Below, piece by piece: positions 26,102 to 34,276 of a stretch of 64,000 nt of DNA; the stretch's first letter is position 1; each line of letters starts with the position of its first letter. The notes beneath the pieces are model-generated. The model saw only the letters and a list, made by a program, of their open reading frames with translations. It was not told where the DNA came from and did not search any database. The DNA is from Micromonospora sp. C31 (GTDB lineage: Bacteria > Actinomycetota > Actinomycetes > Mycobacteriales > Micromonosporaceae): positions 62,001-126,000 of the forward strand of contig NZ_JAGPXN010000001.1 in NCBI RefSeq assembly GCF_018070575.1, in the 5' to 3' direction. The translations under genes and the position numbers were made by a program.

Positions 26102-26344
26102 GTGGCTGAACCCCTCGCCGCCAAGAACGACCGCCCTCGGTTCCGGTCGGTCGCGGACACCGCAACGATTCTCGGCATGTCGGAGGTGACCCTCTACCGG
26201 GCGATTCACGCCGGCCAGTTCCCCGCCATCAAAGTCCGTGGCCGCTTCGTGATCCCGGCACGCGCCATCGACGACATGGAGGCGTCCGCGCTGGCGTATG
26301 GCCTGGTGGACGCCAGCAACTACGCGTTGCGGCCTGCCGGGTGA
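26102..26344 (+). CDS. xis: Excisionase (Xis), MerR-like helix-turn-helix
   Basis: 80 residues. FRSVADTATILGMSEVTLYR is a helix-turn-helix of the HTH_17 type and is followed by AIHAGQFPAIKVRGRFVIP, the beta wing typical of excisionases and MerR-like DNA-binding domains. In AICEs this protein bends DNA at the att sites and directs Int to excise. Start: GTG behind GAGGAG. Unlike many AICEs, it is not next to int; 3.5 kb of cargo and regulator separates them. Confidence 0.85.
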   Translation: MAEPLAAKNDRPRFRSVADTATILGMSEVTLYRAIHAGQFPAIKVRGRFVIPARAIDDMEASALAYGLVDASNYALRPAG

Positions 26345-26347
26345 CCG

Positions 26348-26584
26348 CTACCGGGCGGCCCGCTTTGGTCCTGGCGGCGCAGGCGGGACGCTGTGCTCCC
26401 GAGCGAGCTTCCGGACGTAGGCACCGCTGAACGGCGACAGCCGCTCGACCTCAGCCGGACCGACGCCATCACGTAGCGCCGCAACCACCGCCGCAACCAC
26501 CGCGTCGCGTGCGGCTTCATGAGCAGCTTCGGTACGCCGGTACCGCTTCGTAGCTGCTGACAGCTCATCTCGCGCATCACTCAT
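26348..26584 (-). CDS. Small HTH-containing protein of AICEs
   Basis: 78 residues. An N-terminal helix (ELSAATKRYRRTEAAHEAAR) is followed by AALRDGVGPAEVERLSPFSG and YVRKLAREHSV, which reads as a helix-turn-helix of the kind found in small resolvase-like or sigma-like DNA-binding proteins. It is divergently transcribed from the next gene, with phased palindromic repeats in the spacer, so it is a candidate autoregulator. Its stop lies three bases from the xis stop on the other strand. Confidence 0.65.
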   Translation of the reverse strand: MSDARDELSAATKRYRRTEAAHEAARDAVVAAVVAALRDGVGPAEVERLSPFSGAYVRKLAREHSVPPAPPGPKRAAR

Positions 26585-26592
26585 CGGACCAA

Positions 26593-26647
26593 CATACCGC
26601 TACCCCCTTGCGCAACAGACCCGCATATCGCTACCTTGTTGCGCAAC
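26593..26647. promoter_or_regulatory. Two phased operator-like repeats
   Basis: Two 24-bp direct repeats start at 26593 and 26624, 31 bases apart (three helical turns), and agree at 20 of 24 positions. Both end in TTGCGCAAC, which contains the perfect palindrome TTGCGCAA. They fill the spacer between the divergent small HTH gene and the following transfer-region operon. Confidence 0.6.
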
Positions 26648-26693
26648 CGAGGCGCGCATATAGGAGCGCCGGATCAGTCAGAAGGGACACGAA

Positions 26694-26936
26694 GTGACTG
26701 AGTTGAACCACACCCCCGAGGTCGAGCCGAGCGCCGCCGACCTTGCCGAGATCGAGCAGGAGCTGCCGCTGATCGAGGCAGAGGTTCTGCTGCTCGACGC
26801 GCAGATCGTCGTGCTGACCGGTGACACCGGTCCGACCGAGTTGGACTGGCAGCGGCTTCGACGGGCGCAGCGCCGGGTGCTGCGTGAGGCGCGTGCCCTG
26901 CTCGCGGCTCGTTCGGCCGCCGGCCGGGCCGCGTAG
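26694..26936 (+). CDS. Small acidic helical protein (DUF6284-like)
   Basis: 80 residues, EIEQELPLIEAEVLLLDAQI then ELDWQRLRRAQRRVLREARA: two amphipathic helices, probably a coiled coil. Proteins with this pattern recur at this position in AICEs and I recall the family name DUF6284; no function is known. GTG start behind GAAGGGA. First gene of the plus-strand transfer/replication operon, downstream of the phased operators. Confidence 0.65.
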   Translation: MTELNHTPEVEPSAADLAEIEQELPLIEAEVLLLDAQIVVLTGDTGPTELDWQRLRRAQRRVLREARALLAARSAAGRAA

Positions 26937-26948
26937 GCGGGAAAGGCC

Positions 26949-27668
26949 GTGAGCCGCCGCTACCCGATCCCTTGCCCCCATCGACCCCGAGGAAGCGCGA
27001 TGGTTCCCCGCACCTACACCCACCCGAGTGTTCTCGACGGCATCGCCGCCGGAGCGTCGTGGGCCGATCCGACCATGGACCCCACCATCATCGACTGGAC
27101 CGCCCGCCGGGCCGCGGCCGCGATTCCGTTCCCGCTGGTCGACGGACGTCCGGTCAACCCGTACGCGCCGACCGGCATCCGCTACGGCCGCAACCTGCTC
27201 GGCCACTGGGGCGAGCAGCCCTGCGCCGACGCGATCGTCACCGCCGGCGACGCCCACGGCTGGCGGTGGCTGCTGCTGGTCGAGCGCGCCGACGGCAACG
27301 GATGGGCGCTGCCCGGCGGCTACGTCGACCCCGGCGAGGACCCCACCGACGCCGCGTTCCGCGAACTGGCCGAGGAAACCGGCCTGATCGCCGACCGCGC
27401 CCAGGAGCACTACGTGACCCTGCCGGCTCGCTACGTCCCCGACCCCCGCGCCTCCGATGAGGCGTGGATGGTCACCACCCCCGTCCGCATCGACCTCGGC
27501 AGCGGCTTCTACATCCTGCCCGACGTGGACGGCCGCGACGACGCCCGCCGCGCGGTGTGGGTGCCCGCCGTCGACTTCGACTGCGTGACCCGGCACCTCG
27601 CCGAGGTCTACGGCGGCGAGGTGTTCGCCGCCCATCGCGCCCTACTCGCCGACATCCTCAACGACTGA
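26949..27668 (+). CDS. Nudix hydrolase
   Basis: 239 residues. The Nudix box is complete: [25 protein letters not shown], given here as GGYVDPGED and RELAEETGL, at about residues 118-142. It hydrolyses a nucleoside diphosphate linked to another group, for example ADP-ribose. Nudix genes are a standard part of AICEs (as in pSAM2-type elements), where a role in signalling has been suggested. GTG at 26949 has GGGAAAGG directly upstream; ATG at 27000 is the alternative. It lies 12 bases after the preceding gene and 16 before the next, so it is part of the operon. Confidence 0.9.
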   Translation: MSRRYPIPCPHRPRGSAMVPRTYTHPSVLDGIAAGASWADPTMDPTIIDWTARRAAAAIPFPLVDGRPVNPYAPTGIRYGRNLLGHWGEQPCADAIVTAGDAHGWRWLLLVERADGNGWALPGGYVDPGEDPTDAAFRELAEETGLIADRAQEHYVTLPARYVPDPRASDEAWMVTTPVRIDLGSGFYILPDVDGRDDARRAVWVPAVDFDCVTRHLAEVYGGEVFAAHRALLADILND

Positions 27669-27684
27669 CCGGAGGCCACCTGTC

Positions 27685-28563
27685 ATGACTGCCCCCACCC
27701 TCAACGGCACGCGCTACCCGCAGCCGGTAGACGCCCTTCTGCCGGCCGCTCGCGCCCTGGACCTGCCCGAGGGTCAGCCGCTGCCGTCGCGAAACCGGCT
27801 GATGCGGGAGTTCCGCATCGGTGCACCGAAGGCGGACGACCTGCTCGCCCGCCTCAAGGCCGAGCACGCCCAGCGCACCCGCACCGAGCAGATCCGTGCG
27901 GCGCTGATCGCCCGGGGTGCCCTGCTGCCCCTCGACACCGCCCCCGCCGAGCCTGCTTCGGTGCCGCTGGACTACGCCGAACCGATCGGCCCGCACCCGG
28001 CCCCCGCCCCCGTCGCACCCGAGCACACCCCGCCGACCGACCCGGCTCCGACCGACCTGGTAGAGATCACACCGGCCGAGAAGGTCGAGCAGGCCACGGG
28101 GGTCGGTCACCCGAACACGCCCAGCCCGCCCAAGCCGGCCAAGTCGGCGGTGGTGTGGCCGGTCGTGTTGCTGGCGCTGCCCGCGTTCGTGGCGATCTGG
28201 TCCGGGTGGGTCGGACTCGGCGGACTCACCGGGTTCGGGGTGGTCCACCCACTGCCGGGCATCTGGGACAGCTTCTCCATCAACTCGGCGATCACCCTGC
28301 CGATCGGCGTGGAGACGTACGGCGCGTACGCCCTCTACGTGTGGCTGTCCGGCCGGGTGCCGGACCTGGCCCGCCGCTTCGCCAAGTGGTCGGCAATCGC
28401 GTCGCTGCTCGTCGGCGCGCTCGGCCAGGTCGCCTACCACCTCTTGGTTGCGGCCGGAGTCACCTCGGCCCCGTGGTGGATCACCACCGCCGTGGCCTGC
28501 CTACCGGTCGGGGTGCTCGGCATGGGCGCCGCCCTGGCACACCTCGTCCGCACGCACGACTAG
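27685..28563 (+). CDS. Membrane protein with N-terminal winged-helix-like segment (spread/transfer protein)
   Basis: 292 residues. Residues 1-70 (ALDLPEGQPLPSRNRLMREF and GAPKADDLLARLKAEH) look like a DNA-binding helix-turn-helix; residues 90-145 are Pro/Ala-rich linker; residues ~150-285 contain four hydrophobic segments (VVWPVVLLALPAFVAIW, SINSAITLPIGVETYGAYAL, SAIASLLVGALGQVAYHLL, WITTAVACLPVGVLGMGAAL). The arrangement matches AICE proteins annotated SpdB-like or as a DUF2637 relative, thought to help plasmid spread inside the recipient mycelium. Start ATG behind GGAGG with eight-base spacing. Confidence 0.65.
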   Translation: MTAPTLNGTRYPQPVDALLPAARALDLPEGQPLPSRNRLMREFRIGAPKADDLLARLKAEHAQRTRTEQIRAALIARGALLPLDTAPAEPASVPLDYAEPIGPHPAPAPVAPEHTPPTDPAPTDLVEITPAEKVEQATGVGHPNTPSPPKPAKSAVVWPVVLLALPAFVAIWSGWVGLGGLTGFGVVHPLPGIWDSFSINSAITLPIGVETYGAYALYVWLSGRVPDLARRFAKWSAIASLLVGALGQVAYHLLVAAGVTSAPWWITTAVACLPVGVLGMGAALAHLVRTHD

Positions 28564-28567
28564 CGCC

Positions 28568-28618
28568 GCCCGGCGGCGCGGCCACCTGGCTACCAACCTG
28601 CGCCGCGCCGCCGGCCCT
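28568..28618 (+). terminator. First copy of a 51-bp hairpin repeat
   Basis: Contains perfect 12-bp arms CCGGCGGCGCGG (28570-28581) and CCGCGCCGCCGG (28603-28614) with a 21-base loop, immediately after the stop of the preceding gene. The whole 51 bases recur without change at 29324-29374. Confidence 0.75.
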
Positions 28619-28655
28619 CCACCCCTCAGCCAACCGACTTCAGGAGAGACCACCC

Positions 28656-29123
28656 ATGTTCGCAGATCCCACCGGCCGCCACGCCGCTGCGTTCGCGGCC
28701 GTATTCGTCGCCCTCTACGTCGCCCACCAGGTCGCCGACCACTGGGTGCAGACCCAGCACCAGGCCGACTGCAAAGGCCAGCCCAGCTGGACCGGCCGCA
28801 TCGCCTGCGCCGCCCACGTCGCCACCTACACCGTCACCGCCGGTCTGGCGCTGGTGTTCCTGATCGCCGGCACCGGCCTGCGGCTCGACCCGTGGGGTGT
28901 GGCGGTCGGGCTGGCCATCTCGGCGGTCACCCACTACATCGCCGATCGGCGCACCCCGCTTCGCCGGATCGCCGCCGCTCTCGGCTCGGCCGACTTCTAC
29001 ACCCTCGGCGCACCCCGCCCCGGCCGTGACGACAACCCGAGCTTGGTCACCGGGGCCTACGCCCTGGACCAGTCGTGGCACATCGGCTGGCTGTTCATCG
29101 CCGCCCTGTTCTGCGCTGCCTGA
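28656..29123 (+). CDS. DUF3307-like membrane protein
   Basis: 155 residues with three to four hydrophobic segments. AAVFVALYVAHQVADHWVQT carries the HxxxDxxxQ pattern I associate with DUF3307, and the end reads SLVTGAYALDQSWHIGWLFI, also typical. The function is unknown; homologues occur in phages and AICEs, and the position next to the spread-type gene suggests a role in transfer or entry. Start ATG behind AGGAG. Confidence 0.65.
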   Translation: MFADPTGRHAAAFAAVFVALYVAHQVADHWVQTQHQADCKGQPSWTGRIACAAHVATYTVTAGLALVFLIAGTGLRLDPWGVAVGLAISAVTHYIADRRTPLRRIAAALGSADFYTLGAPRPGRDDNPSLVTGAYALDQSWHIGWLFIAALFCAA

Positions 29124-29149
29124 CCACCCTCACCGAAGGAGATCCCCTG

Positions 29150-29317
29150 ATGGCAAGCATCTCGATCGGCAGCGCCGGACGCGTCAGCAGCGGCGGCAAG
29201 CAGTTGTGGTGCCCGGCCTGCGGCAACGAGACCAACTGGCGCGACATCACCGCCAACAACCAGCGCACGCACGCCACCTGCGGCGACTGCGGCAACCGCA
29301 TCTCCGTCAAGAACTGA
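29150..29317 (+). CDS. Small zinc-ribbon protein
   Basis: 55 residues. LWCPACGNETNWRDI and HATCGDCGNRISVKN supply two CxxC pairs 22 residues apart, a treble-clef or ribbon that should bind one zinc ion. The remainder is Gly/Ser-rich. Strong ribosome binding site AAGGAGAT. Probably a nucleic-acid-binding accessory of the transfer operon; no known function. Confidence 0.7.
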   Translation: MASISIGSAGRVSSGGKQLWCPACGNETNWRDITANNQRTHATCGDCGNRISVKN

Positions 29318-29323
29318 CCTGCT

Positions 29324-29374
29324 GCCCGGCGGCGCGGCCACCTGGCTACCAACCTGCGCCGCGCCGCCGGCCCT
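29324..29374 (+). terminator. Second copy of the 51-bp hairpin repeat
   Basis: Identical to 28568-28618, again directly after a stop codon and before the next ribosome binding site (arms 29326-29337 and 29359-29370). As internal hairpins within one operon, the two may be partial terminators or mRNA stabilisers. Confidence 0.75.
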
Positions 29375-29411
29375 TCCCCACCGCCACAACCCAGATGGAG
29401 GAACACCCAAC

Positions 29412-31589
29412 ATGACGTCCCCCCGAGACGACGACCGATTCGACTGGCGGGCCGCCGAGCGCGACCTGACCGGAGATGCCCCCGACGCGAACGTGGTCGA
29501 CCTGGACGCCGCCCGTACCGCCCGCATCAACACCGATGCCGACGACGGCGGGCCGCTGCTGGTCGACTCCCCGGCCGCGCAGCGCACGCCGCGGTTCAGC
29601 CTCGACGGCGTACGCGCCGGTCAGCGGCGGCCGATCCTGCCGGCCTGGCTGCGCTCACGCGCCGAGCTGCGCGACACGATGCGGTGGGCGGTCGGGCACC
29701 TTCTGCACACCGCCGCCTACCACGCCACCCGCACTCCGAAGTACGCCGGCAAGCTGGCGCTGCGGGCCCCGGCCGGCGCGTGGCGGATGCTGTCCGGGGC
29801 GACCCGGTGGCTGTTCGACTGGGAAGGCGAACCGGTCCGGCAGGCCACCGTGCGGCGGGAGAACGCCGAGGACTACCTCAAGCTGTCCCGTCAGCGTGAC
29901 CGGCGAGTGCGGTGGCGTGGCATCGTCGCCACTTTCACCCTCGCCATCGCCCTGGCCGGTGGCGTGGCGGTTGCTCTCGCCCCGGAGTGGTCGCGGTGGG
30001 CCGTGCTGGCGCTGCTGGTCACCTTGTGTGGGATGTTCGGTCAGCCGGCCGACAAGCCGCTGCTCGACACCGCCGTGGTCATCCCCCGCGTCGCCCGCCT
30101 CACCTCCGATGTGGTGGTGCGCGCCCTGGCCGTGCTCGGCATCTCCGGCATCACCCAGGCCATCGCCAAGCAGGGCAACCGCGCTATCGCCTTTACCGCC
30201 CCGATCACCCGCGACGGGCCGGGGTGGCGGGCCGACATCGACCTACCGCCCGGCGTCACCGCCGGGGACGTCATCGAGCGGCGCGACAGGCTCGCCGCCG
30301 GCCTCACCCGCCCCCTCGGCTGTGTGTGGCCGGAGGGACAACCGGAGGTGCACCCCGGCCGACTGCTGCTGTGGGTGGGCGATCAGGACATGGCCGCCAC
30401 CCCGCCGAAGCCGTGGCCGCTACTCAAGGCGTCCGGCGGCTTCGACCTCGGGCGGCCGGTGCCGTTCGGCACCGACCCACGCGGCCGGATCATCACCTTC
30501 GACCTGCCGTACACGAACCTGCTGATCGGCTCGATTCCCGGCTACGGCAAGACTGCCGCCACGCAGGTGCCGATGCTCGCCGCCGCCCTCGACCCGTACG
30601 CGGAACTGTGGTGCTTCGACTTCAAGGGCACCGGCGGACTCGACCCGTTGGAGAAGGTGTCCACGCGGTATGCGTCGGGGCAGGACGACGACACCGCCGA
30701 AGAGGGCCTGTTGGCGTTGCGGGAGCTGCGCAAGGAGTGCCAGCGCCGCGCCGCCGTCATCAAGGGCCTGCCGAAGGCGGTGTGCCCGGACAACAAGGTC
30801 ACCCCGGAACTGGCCCGCCGCCGCAAGCTCGGCCTGCACTGGCTCGTCGTCGCCCTCGACGAGGTGCAGGAACTGTTCTCGCACCCGGAGTTCGGCAAGG
30901 AAGCCGGCGAGCTGGCCGAGAAGGTCATCAAGCTGGGTCGCGCCCTGGGCGTCATCCTCGTCGTGGCCACGCAGCGGCCGGACGCGAAGAGCCTGCCCAC
31001 CGGGGTCAGCGCGAACGCGGGTACGCGGTTCTGCCTGCGGGTCATGGGTCAAATCGAAAACGACATGATCCTCGGCACCTCGGCGTACAAGAACGGCATC
31101 CGGGCAACCATGTTCGCCAAGAAAGACAAGGGCGTCGGCTACCTCGTCGGCGCCGCCGACGACGCGCAGATCGTGCGCACCTTCTACGTCGACGGCCCCA
31201 CCGCCGAGAAGATCACCGACCGGGCACGCGCCCTACGCGAGGCAGCCGGCACCTTGACCGGCCACGCCATCGGACAGGCCGCACCGACCCCGGCCGTACG
31301 CCGGGACACCCTTTTGGACGACATCCTCACCGTCATTCCCGCGACGGAGCCGAAGGTGTGGGCGGAGACGCTGACGGAGCGGCTCGCCGAGCTGAACGCC
31401 GACGCGTACGGGGACCTGACCCGCGATCAGCTGACGGCCGCGCTCAAGCCGTACGGCATCACCACGGGGCAGGTGTGGGGCACCGACCCGGGCACCGGCA
31501 AGGGCGCCAACCGGCGCGGCATCGAACGCCAGCACATCGCCGATGCGATCGCGGAGCGTAACAAGCGACGCGGAGACAAAGCCGCCTAA
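29412..31589 (+). CDS. traB: TraB-type FtsK/SpoIIIE DNA translocase
   Basis: 725 residues. N-terminal soluble part, then two membrane segments near residues 170-215 (VATFTLAIALAGGVAVALA and WAVLALLVTLCGMFG), then the FtsK/HerA motor. Walker A is GSIPGYGKTAAT (about 374-385), Walker B is LVVALDEVQELF (about 478-489), and VVATQRPDAKSLPTGVSAN is the conserved FtsK sensor region. A C-terminal extension of ~130 residues may include a winged-helix domain that recognises the clt transfer site. This single protein drives conjugative transfer of double-stranded DNA between hyphae. Start ATG behind GGAGG. Confidence 0.92.
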   Translation: MTSPRDDDRFDWRAAERDLTGDAPDANVVDLDAARTARINTDADDGGPLLVDSPAAQRTPRFSLDGVRAGQRRPILPAWLRSRAELRDTMRWAVGHLLHTAAYHATRTPKYAGKLALRAPAGAWRMLSGATRWLFDWEGEPVRQATVRRENAEDYLKLSRQRDRRVRWRGIVATFTLAIALAGGVAVALAPEWSRWAVLALLVTLCGMFGQPADKPLLDTAVVIPRVARLTSDVVVRALAVLGISGITQAIAKQGNRAIAFTAPITRDGPGWRADIDLPPGVTAGDVIERRDRLAAGLTRPLGCVWPEGQPEVHPGRLLLWVGDQDMAATPPKPWPLLKASGGFDLGRPVPFGTDPRGRIITFDLPYTNLLIGSIPGYGKTAATQVPMLAAALDPYAELWCFDFKGTGGLDPLEKVSTRYASGQDDDTAEEGLLALRELRKECQRRAAVIKGLPKAVCPDNKVTPELARRRKLGLHWLVVALDEVQELFSHPEFGKEAGELAEKVIKLGRALGVILVVATQRPDAKSLPTGVSANAGTRFCLRVMGQIENDMILGTSAYKNGIRATMFAKKDKGVGYLVGAADDAQIVRTFYVDGPTAEKITDRARALREAAGTLTGHAIGQAAPTPAVRRDTLLDDILTVIPATEPKVWAETLTERLAELNADAYGDLTRDQLTAALKPYGITTGQVWGTDPGTGKGANRRGIERQHIADAIAERNKRRGDKAA

Positions 31590-31606
31590 CCCGGACAGCG
31601 TGTGGT

Positions 31607-31692
31607 CGCTAGGCCTAGCGGCACCCCCCGCTAGACCTAGCACCCCCGCTAGCAACCAATCCCAATCCTGGCCAGCGCCCTAGCCACTAGCG
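31607..31692. repeat. CTAG-rich palindrome array between traB and the replication genes
   Basis: CGCTAGGCCTAGCG (31607-31620) is a perfect 14-bp palindrome; near copies CGCTAGACCTAGC (31629-31641), CGCTAGCAACC (31647-31657) and CTAGCCACTAGCG (31680-31692) follow. CTAG is otherwise rare in this GC-rich sequence, so a cluster of seven within 86 bases is notable. Candidate iterons, transfer locus (clt) or regulator binding sites. Confidence 0.6.
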
Positions 31693-31736
31693 GCGTCAGC
31701 CCTCCGCACCCTCAAACCGGCTCGTGGAGGCGTTTC

Positions 31737-31976
31737 GTGACCACCATCGCCCTGCTCGCTAGCCTCACCGCCCTCGGTTACGCAGCGTGGTACCTGATTC
31801 TGTGCATCGTCGCCCCGTGGGGACGCTGCCGCCGCTGCCGGGGCCGCCGCAACCACCGCACCGCCATCGGCACCCGACGCGACTGCCGCCGCTGCGAGGG
31901 CACCGGCCGCCGCGTCCGCATCGGCCGGCGCATCGCCGAGTACATCCGCCCCGACTACCGGGCGGGCAACCGATGA
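31737..31976 (+). CDS. Small membrane-anchored Cys-rich protein
   Basis: 79 residues. One N-terminal membrane helix (TTIALLASLTALGYAAWYL) is followed by a basic region with CRRCRGRRNHR and CRRCEGTGRR, two CxxC motifs that could bind zinc in a DnaJ-like CxxCxGxG style. GTG start. Its stop overlaps the ATG of the next gene by four bases (ATGA). Function unknown; frequent in AICE replication/transfer regions. Confidence 0.6.
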   Translation: MTTIALLASLTALGYAAWYLILCIVAPWGRCRRCRGRRNHRTAIGTRRDCRRCEGTGRRVRIGRRIAEYIRPDYRAGNR

Positions 31977-32275
31977 ACCGCCGTCCCGGCAGCGAACGGC
32001 ACACCGGGTGGTGCGCCCGGGACCACCGCTGCAACCTCGGCGAACACCGCTCGGCAGAGATCCTGGTCGACCTGCCCGGCCATGCCCGGGCCGTCCTCGT
32101 CCGCGTGCGGGCAAGCGACGGCCGCGAGCACGCCGAGATCCGCGTACGGGTCGCCCTGGCCGACGTCGACCCGGCCGCCCGCCGCCAGCTCGGCACCCTG
32201 CTCGCCGGCCTGCGCGACCTGGTGACCCGCGCCGCCGCGACTCGCCAGCCGCGCCCCGGTCGCGCCGCCGCCTGA
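31973..32275 (+). CDS. Small hypothetical protein of the AICE replication region
   Basis: 100 residues. HTGWCARDHRCNLGEHRSAE contains a Cys/His cluster, followed by a beta-rich part (AVLVRVRASDGREHAEIRVR) and a helical end. I do not recognise a named family. Its ATG overlaps the preceding stop (ATGA), so it is translationally coupled, and the next gene begins 36 bases later behind its own binding site. Confidence 0.55.
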   Translation: MNRRPGSERHTGWCARDHRCNLGEHRSAEILVDLPGHARAVLVRVRASDGREHAEIRVRVALADVDPAARRQLGTLLAGLRDLVTRAAATRQPRPGRAAA

Positions 32276-32311
32276 CTTTCCCTCCCCGACTCACGATAGG
32301 AGCACGTCATC

Positions 32312-34267
32312 GTGACCCGACCGCCCGCGTACGACCATGCCGCCGAGCAGGCCGTGATCGGCGCTGCGCTGCTCAACCCGTCCGTCGTCGCCGACCTCGC
32401 CGCGACGCTCACCCCGGCCGACTTCCACCGGCCTGCGCACGCCCGGCTGTGGGAAACGCTCTGCACGATGCACGCCGCCGGCGAACCCGTCGACCCGATC
32501 GCCCTGGCCGCCCGACTCGCCGCAACCGGCGACCTCACCAAGGTCGGCGGCGCCCCGTACCTTCACACCCTGATTGCCGCCGTCCCCACCACCGCGAACG
32601 CGGGTCACTACGCGCGGATCGTCGCCGACCACGCCCGCCGCCGCCAGGTCGCCGACCTCGGCGCCTACTTCGCCGAGAAGGTCGACCAAGGCGCCGACGT
32701 CGCCGACATCCTCGCCACCGGCCGCGCGATGCTCGACCACGCCGCCACCGGCACCCAATGGGCACCACTGATCCCGCTCGGCAACCGCCGGCACCTCCCC
32801 GAGTTCCCGGCCTACGTGCTGCCCGAGTGGGTCGCCGAGCACGTCTACGCCGTCGCCGAGTTCACCCAAACCCCCGTCGACCTGGCCGGCTGCATCGCCC
32901 TGGCAGCCCTGTCCACCGCCGCCGGGGGCCGCGCCGGAGTGGAGGTACGCGGCTCCTGGCGCGAACCGACAAACCTGTTCACTGTCGTCGTGCTGCCGCC
33001 GGGGTCCCGCAAGTCGGCCGTGTTCGCCGCGATGACCGGACCGCTACTCGCCGCAGAGAAAGCCCTTGTCGAGCGCACGAAGCCGGCGATCGTGGAAGCC
33101 GAGCTGGCCGCCCGCGTCGCCGGTAAGACGGCGGAAAAAGCTGCCATCGCCGCCGCGAACGCCGACGCGTCCGGCCGAGACACTTTGCTTGCCGAAGCGA
33201 CGGCCGCCGCGATGAACGCCGATGCCGTCACCGTGCCTGTCCTGCCGCAACTGGTCGCCGACGACGTCACCAGCGAGGAAGCCGCGTCCCTGCTCGCCGA
33301 GCAGGGCGGACGCCTCGCTGTTCTCTCCCCGGAAGGCGGCATCTTCGCCACCATCGCCGGCCGCTACTCCGGAACCCCCAACCTGGAGGTGTTCCTCAAA
33401 GGCCACGCGGGAGACATGCTGCGCGTCAACCGCCGCTCCCGCGCCCCAGAACACGTCGAGCACCCCGCCCTCACCCTCGGCCTCGCTGTACAGCCCGACG
33501 TGCTGCGCGACATCGCCGACATGCCCGGCTTCCGCGGCAAAGGCCTGCTCGCCCGGATCCTGTTCAGCCTGCCCGAGAACACCGTCGGCCGCCGGAAGAT
33601 CGGAGCCGACCCGGTCCCCGAACCCATCGCCACCGCCTACGCCGCCAACCTCGGCGCCCTGGTCGCCACCCTCGCCGAATGGACCGACCCGGCCGTGCTC
33701 CCGCTCACCCCGGAAGCCAACGACCGGGTATTAGACATCGAACGAGCCGTTGAGCCACGCCTCGCCCCCGGCGGCGCGTGGGGACACGTCGTGGACTGGG
33801 GCAGCAAGTACACCGGCGCAGTGGTCCGCCTCGCCGGCCTGATCCACCTCGCCGAACACCTACGCGATGGCTGGGGCAAGCCGGTCTTGGCTGAGACTGT
33901 GGAGCGGGCCGCGCTGCTCGGGGAGTACTTCGCCGCTCACGCCCTGGCCGCGTTCGACGACATGGGGGCCGACAAGAGCACCCGGTACGCCCGGCTCGTG
34001 CTGGCCTGGATCGAGCGCACCAGCTCCACCACGTTCACCAAGAAGGAGCTGTACCGGGCCGTCCGCAGTCAGATCCCCACCGCCGCCGATCTCGACCCCG
34101 TACTGTCACTGCTGGAAATCCACGGGTACCTACGCCAACTCGACCCACCGGCCCGCACCGGTGCCGGGCGGCCACCGTCACCGGCGTTCCTCGTCCACCC
34201 GGACGTACATGAGACCGCTGGCACCGTGCACGCCCTACCCGCGACGGCAGGCCGCAGACCCGCGTAG
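32312..34267 (+). CDS. DnaB N-terminal domain fused to DUF3987: candidate replication protein
   Basis: 651 residues. Residues ~8-115 match the helical N-terminal domain of DnaB helicase (AAEQAVIGAALLNPSVVADL, TPADFHRPAHARLWETL, DPIALAARLAATG). The larger part is DUF3987-like: EFTQTPVDLAGCIALAALST, NLFTVVVLPPGSRKSAVFAA with a Walker-A-like PPGSRKS, SPEGGIFATIAGRYSG, and a winged-helix-like C-terminus (FTKKELYRAV). No RepSA, RepAM or prim-pol replication protein is present in the element, so this is the best initiator or helicase-loader candidate. GTG start behind AGGAG. Position after the CTAG array and before a long hairpin fits a replication module. Confidence 0.75.
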   Translation: MTRPPAYDHAAEQAVIGAALLNPSVVADLAATLTPADFHRPAHARLWETLCTMHAAGEPVDPIALAARLAATGDLTKVGGAPYLHTLIAAVPTTANAGHYARIVADHARRRQVADLGAYFAEKVDQGADVADILATGRAMLDHAATGTQWAPLIPLGNRRHLPEFPAYVLPEWVAEHVYAVAEFTQTPVDLAGCIALAALSTAAGGRAGVEVRGSWREPTNLFTVVVLPPGSRKSAVFAAMTGPLLAAEKALVERTKPAIVEAELAARVAGKTAEKAAIAAANADASGRDTLLAEATAAAMNADAVTVPVLPQLVADDVTSEEAASLLAEQGGRLAVLSPEGGIFATIAGRYSGTPNLEVFLKGHAGDMLRVNRRSRAPEHVEHPALTLGLAVQPDVLRDIADMPGFRGKGLLARILFSLPENTVGRRKIGADPVPEPIATAYAANLGALVATLAEWTDPAVLPLTPEANDRVLDIERAVEPRLAPGGAWGHVVDWGSKYTGAVVRLAGLIHLAEHLRDGWGKPVLAETVERAALLGEYFAAHALAAFDDMGADKSTRYARLVLAWIERTSSTTFTKKELYRAVRSQIPTAADLDPVLSLLEIHGYLRQLDPPARTGAGRPPSPAFLVHPDVHETAGTVHALPATAGRRPA

Positions 34268-34276
34268 GCCGCTGTT

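Noticed and set aside
28568-29374. CRISPR-like repeat pair
   Set aside because: Only two copies 756 bases apart with genes between them; better explained as duplicated hairpins.
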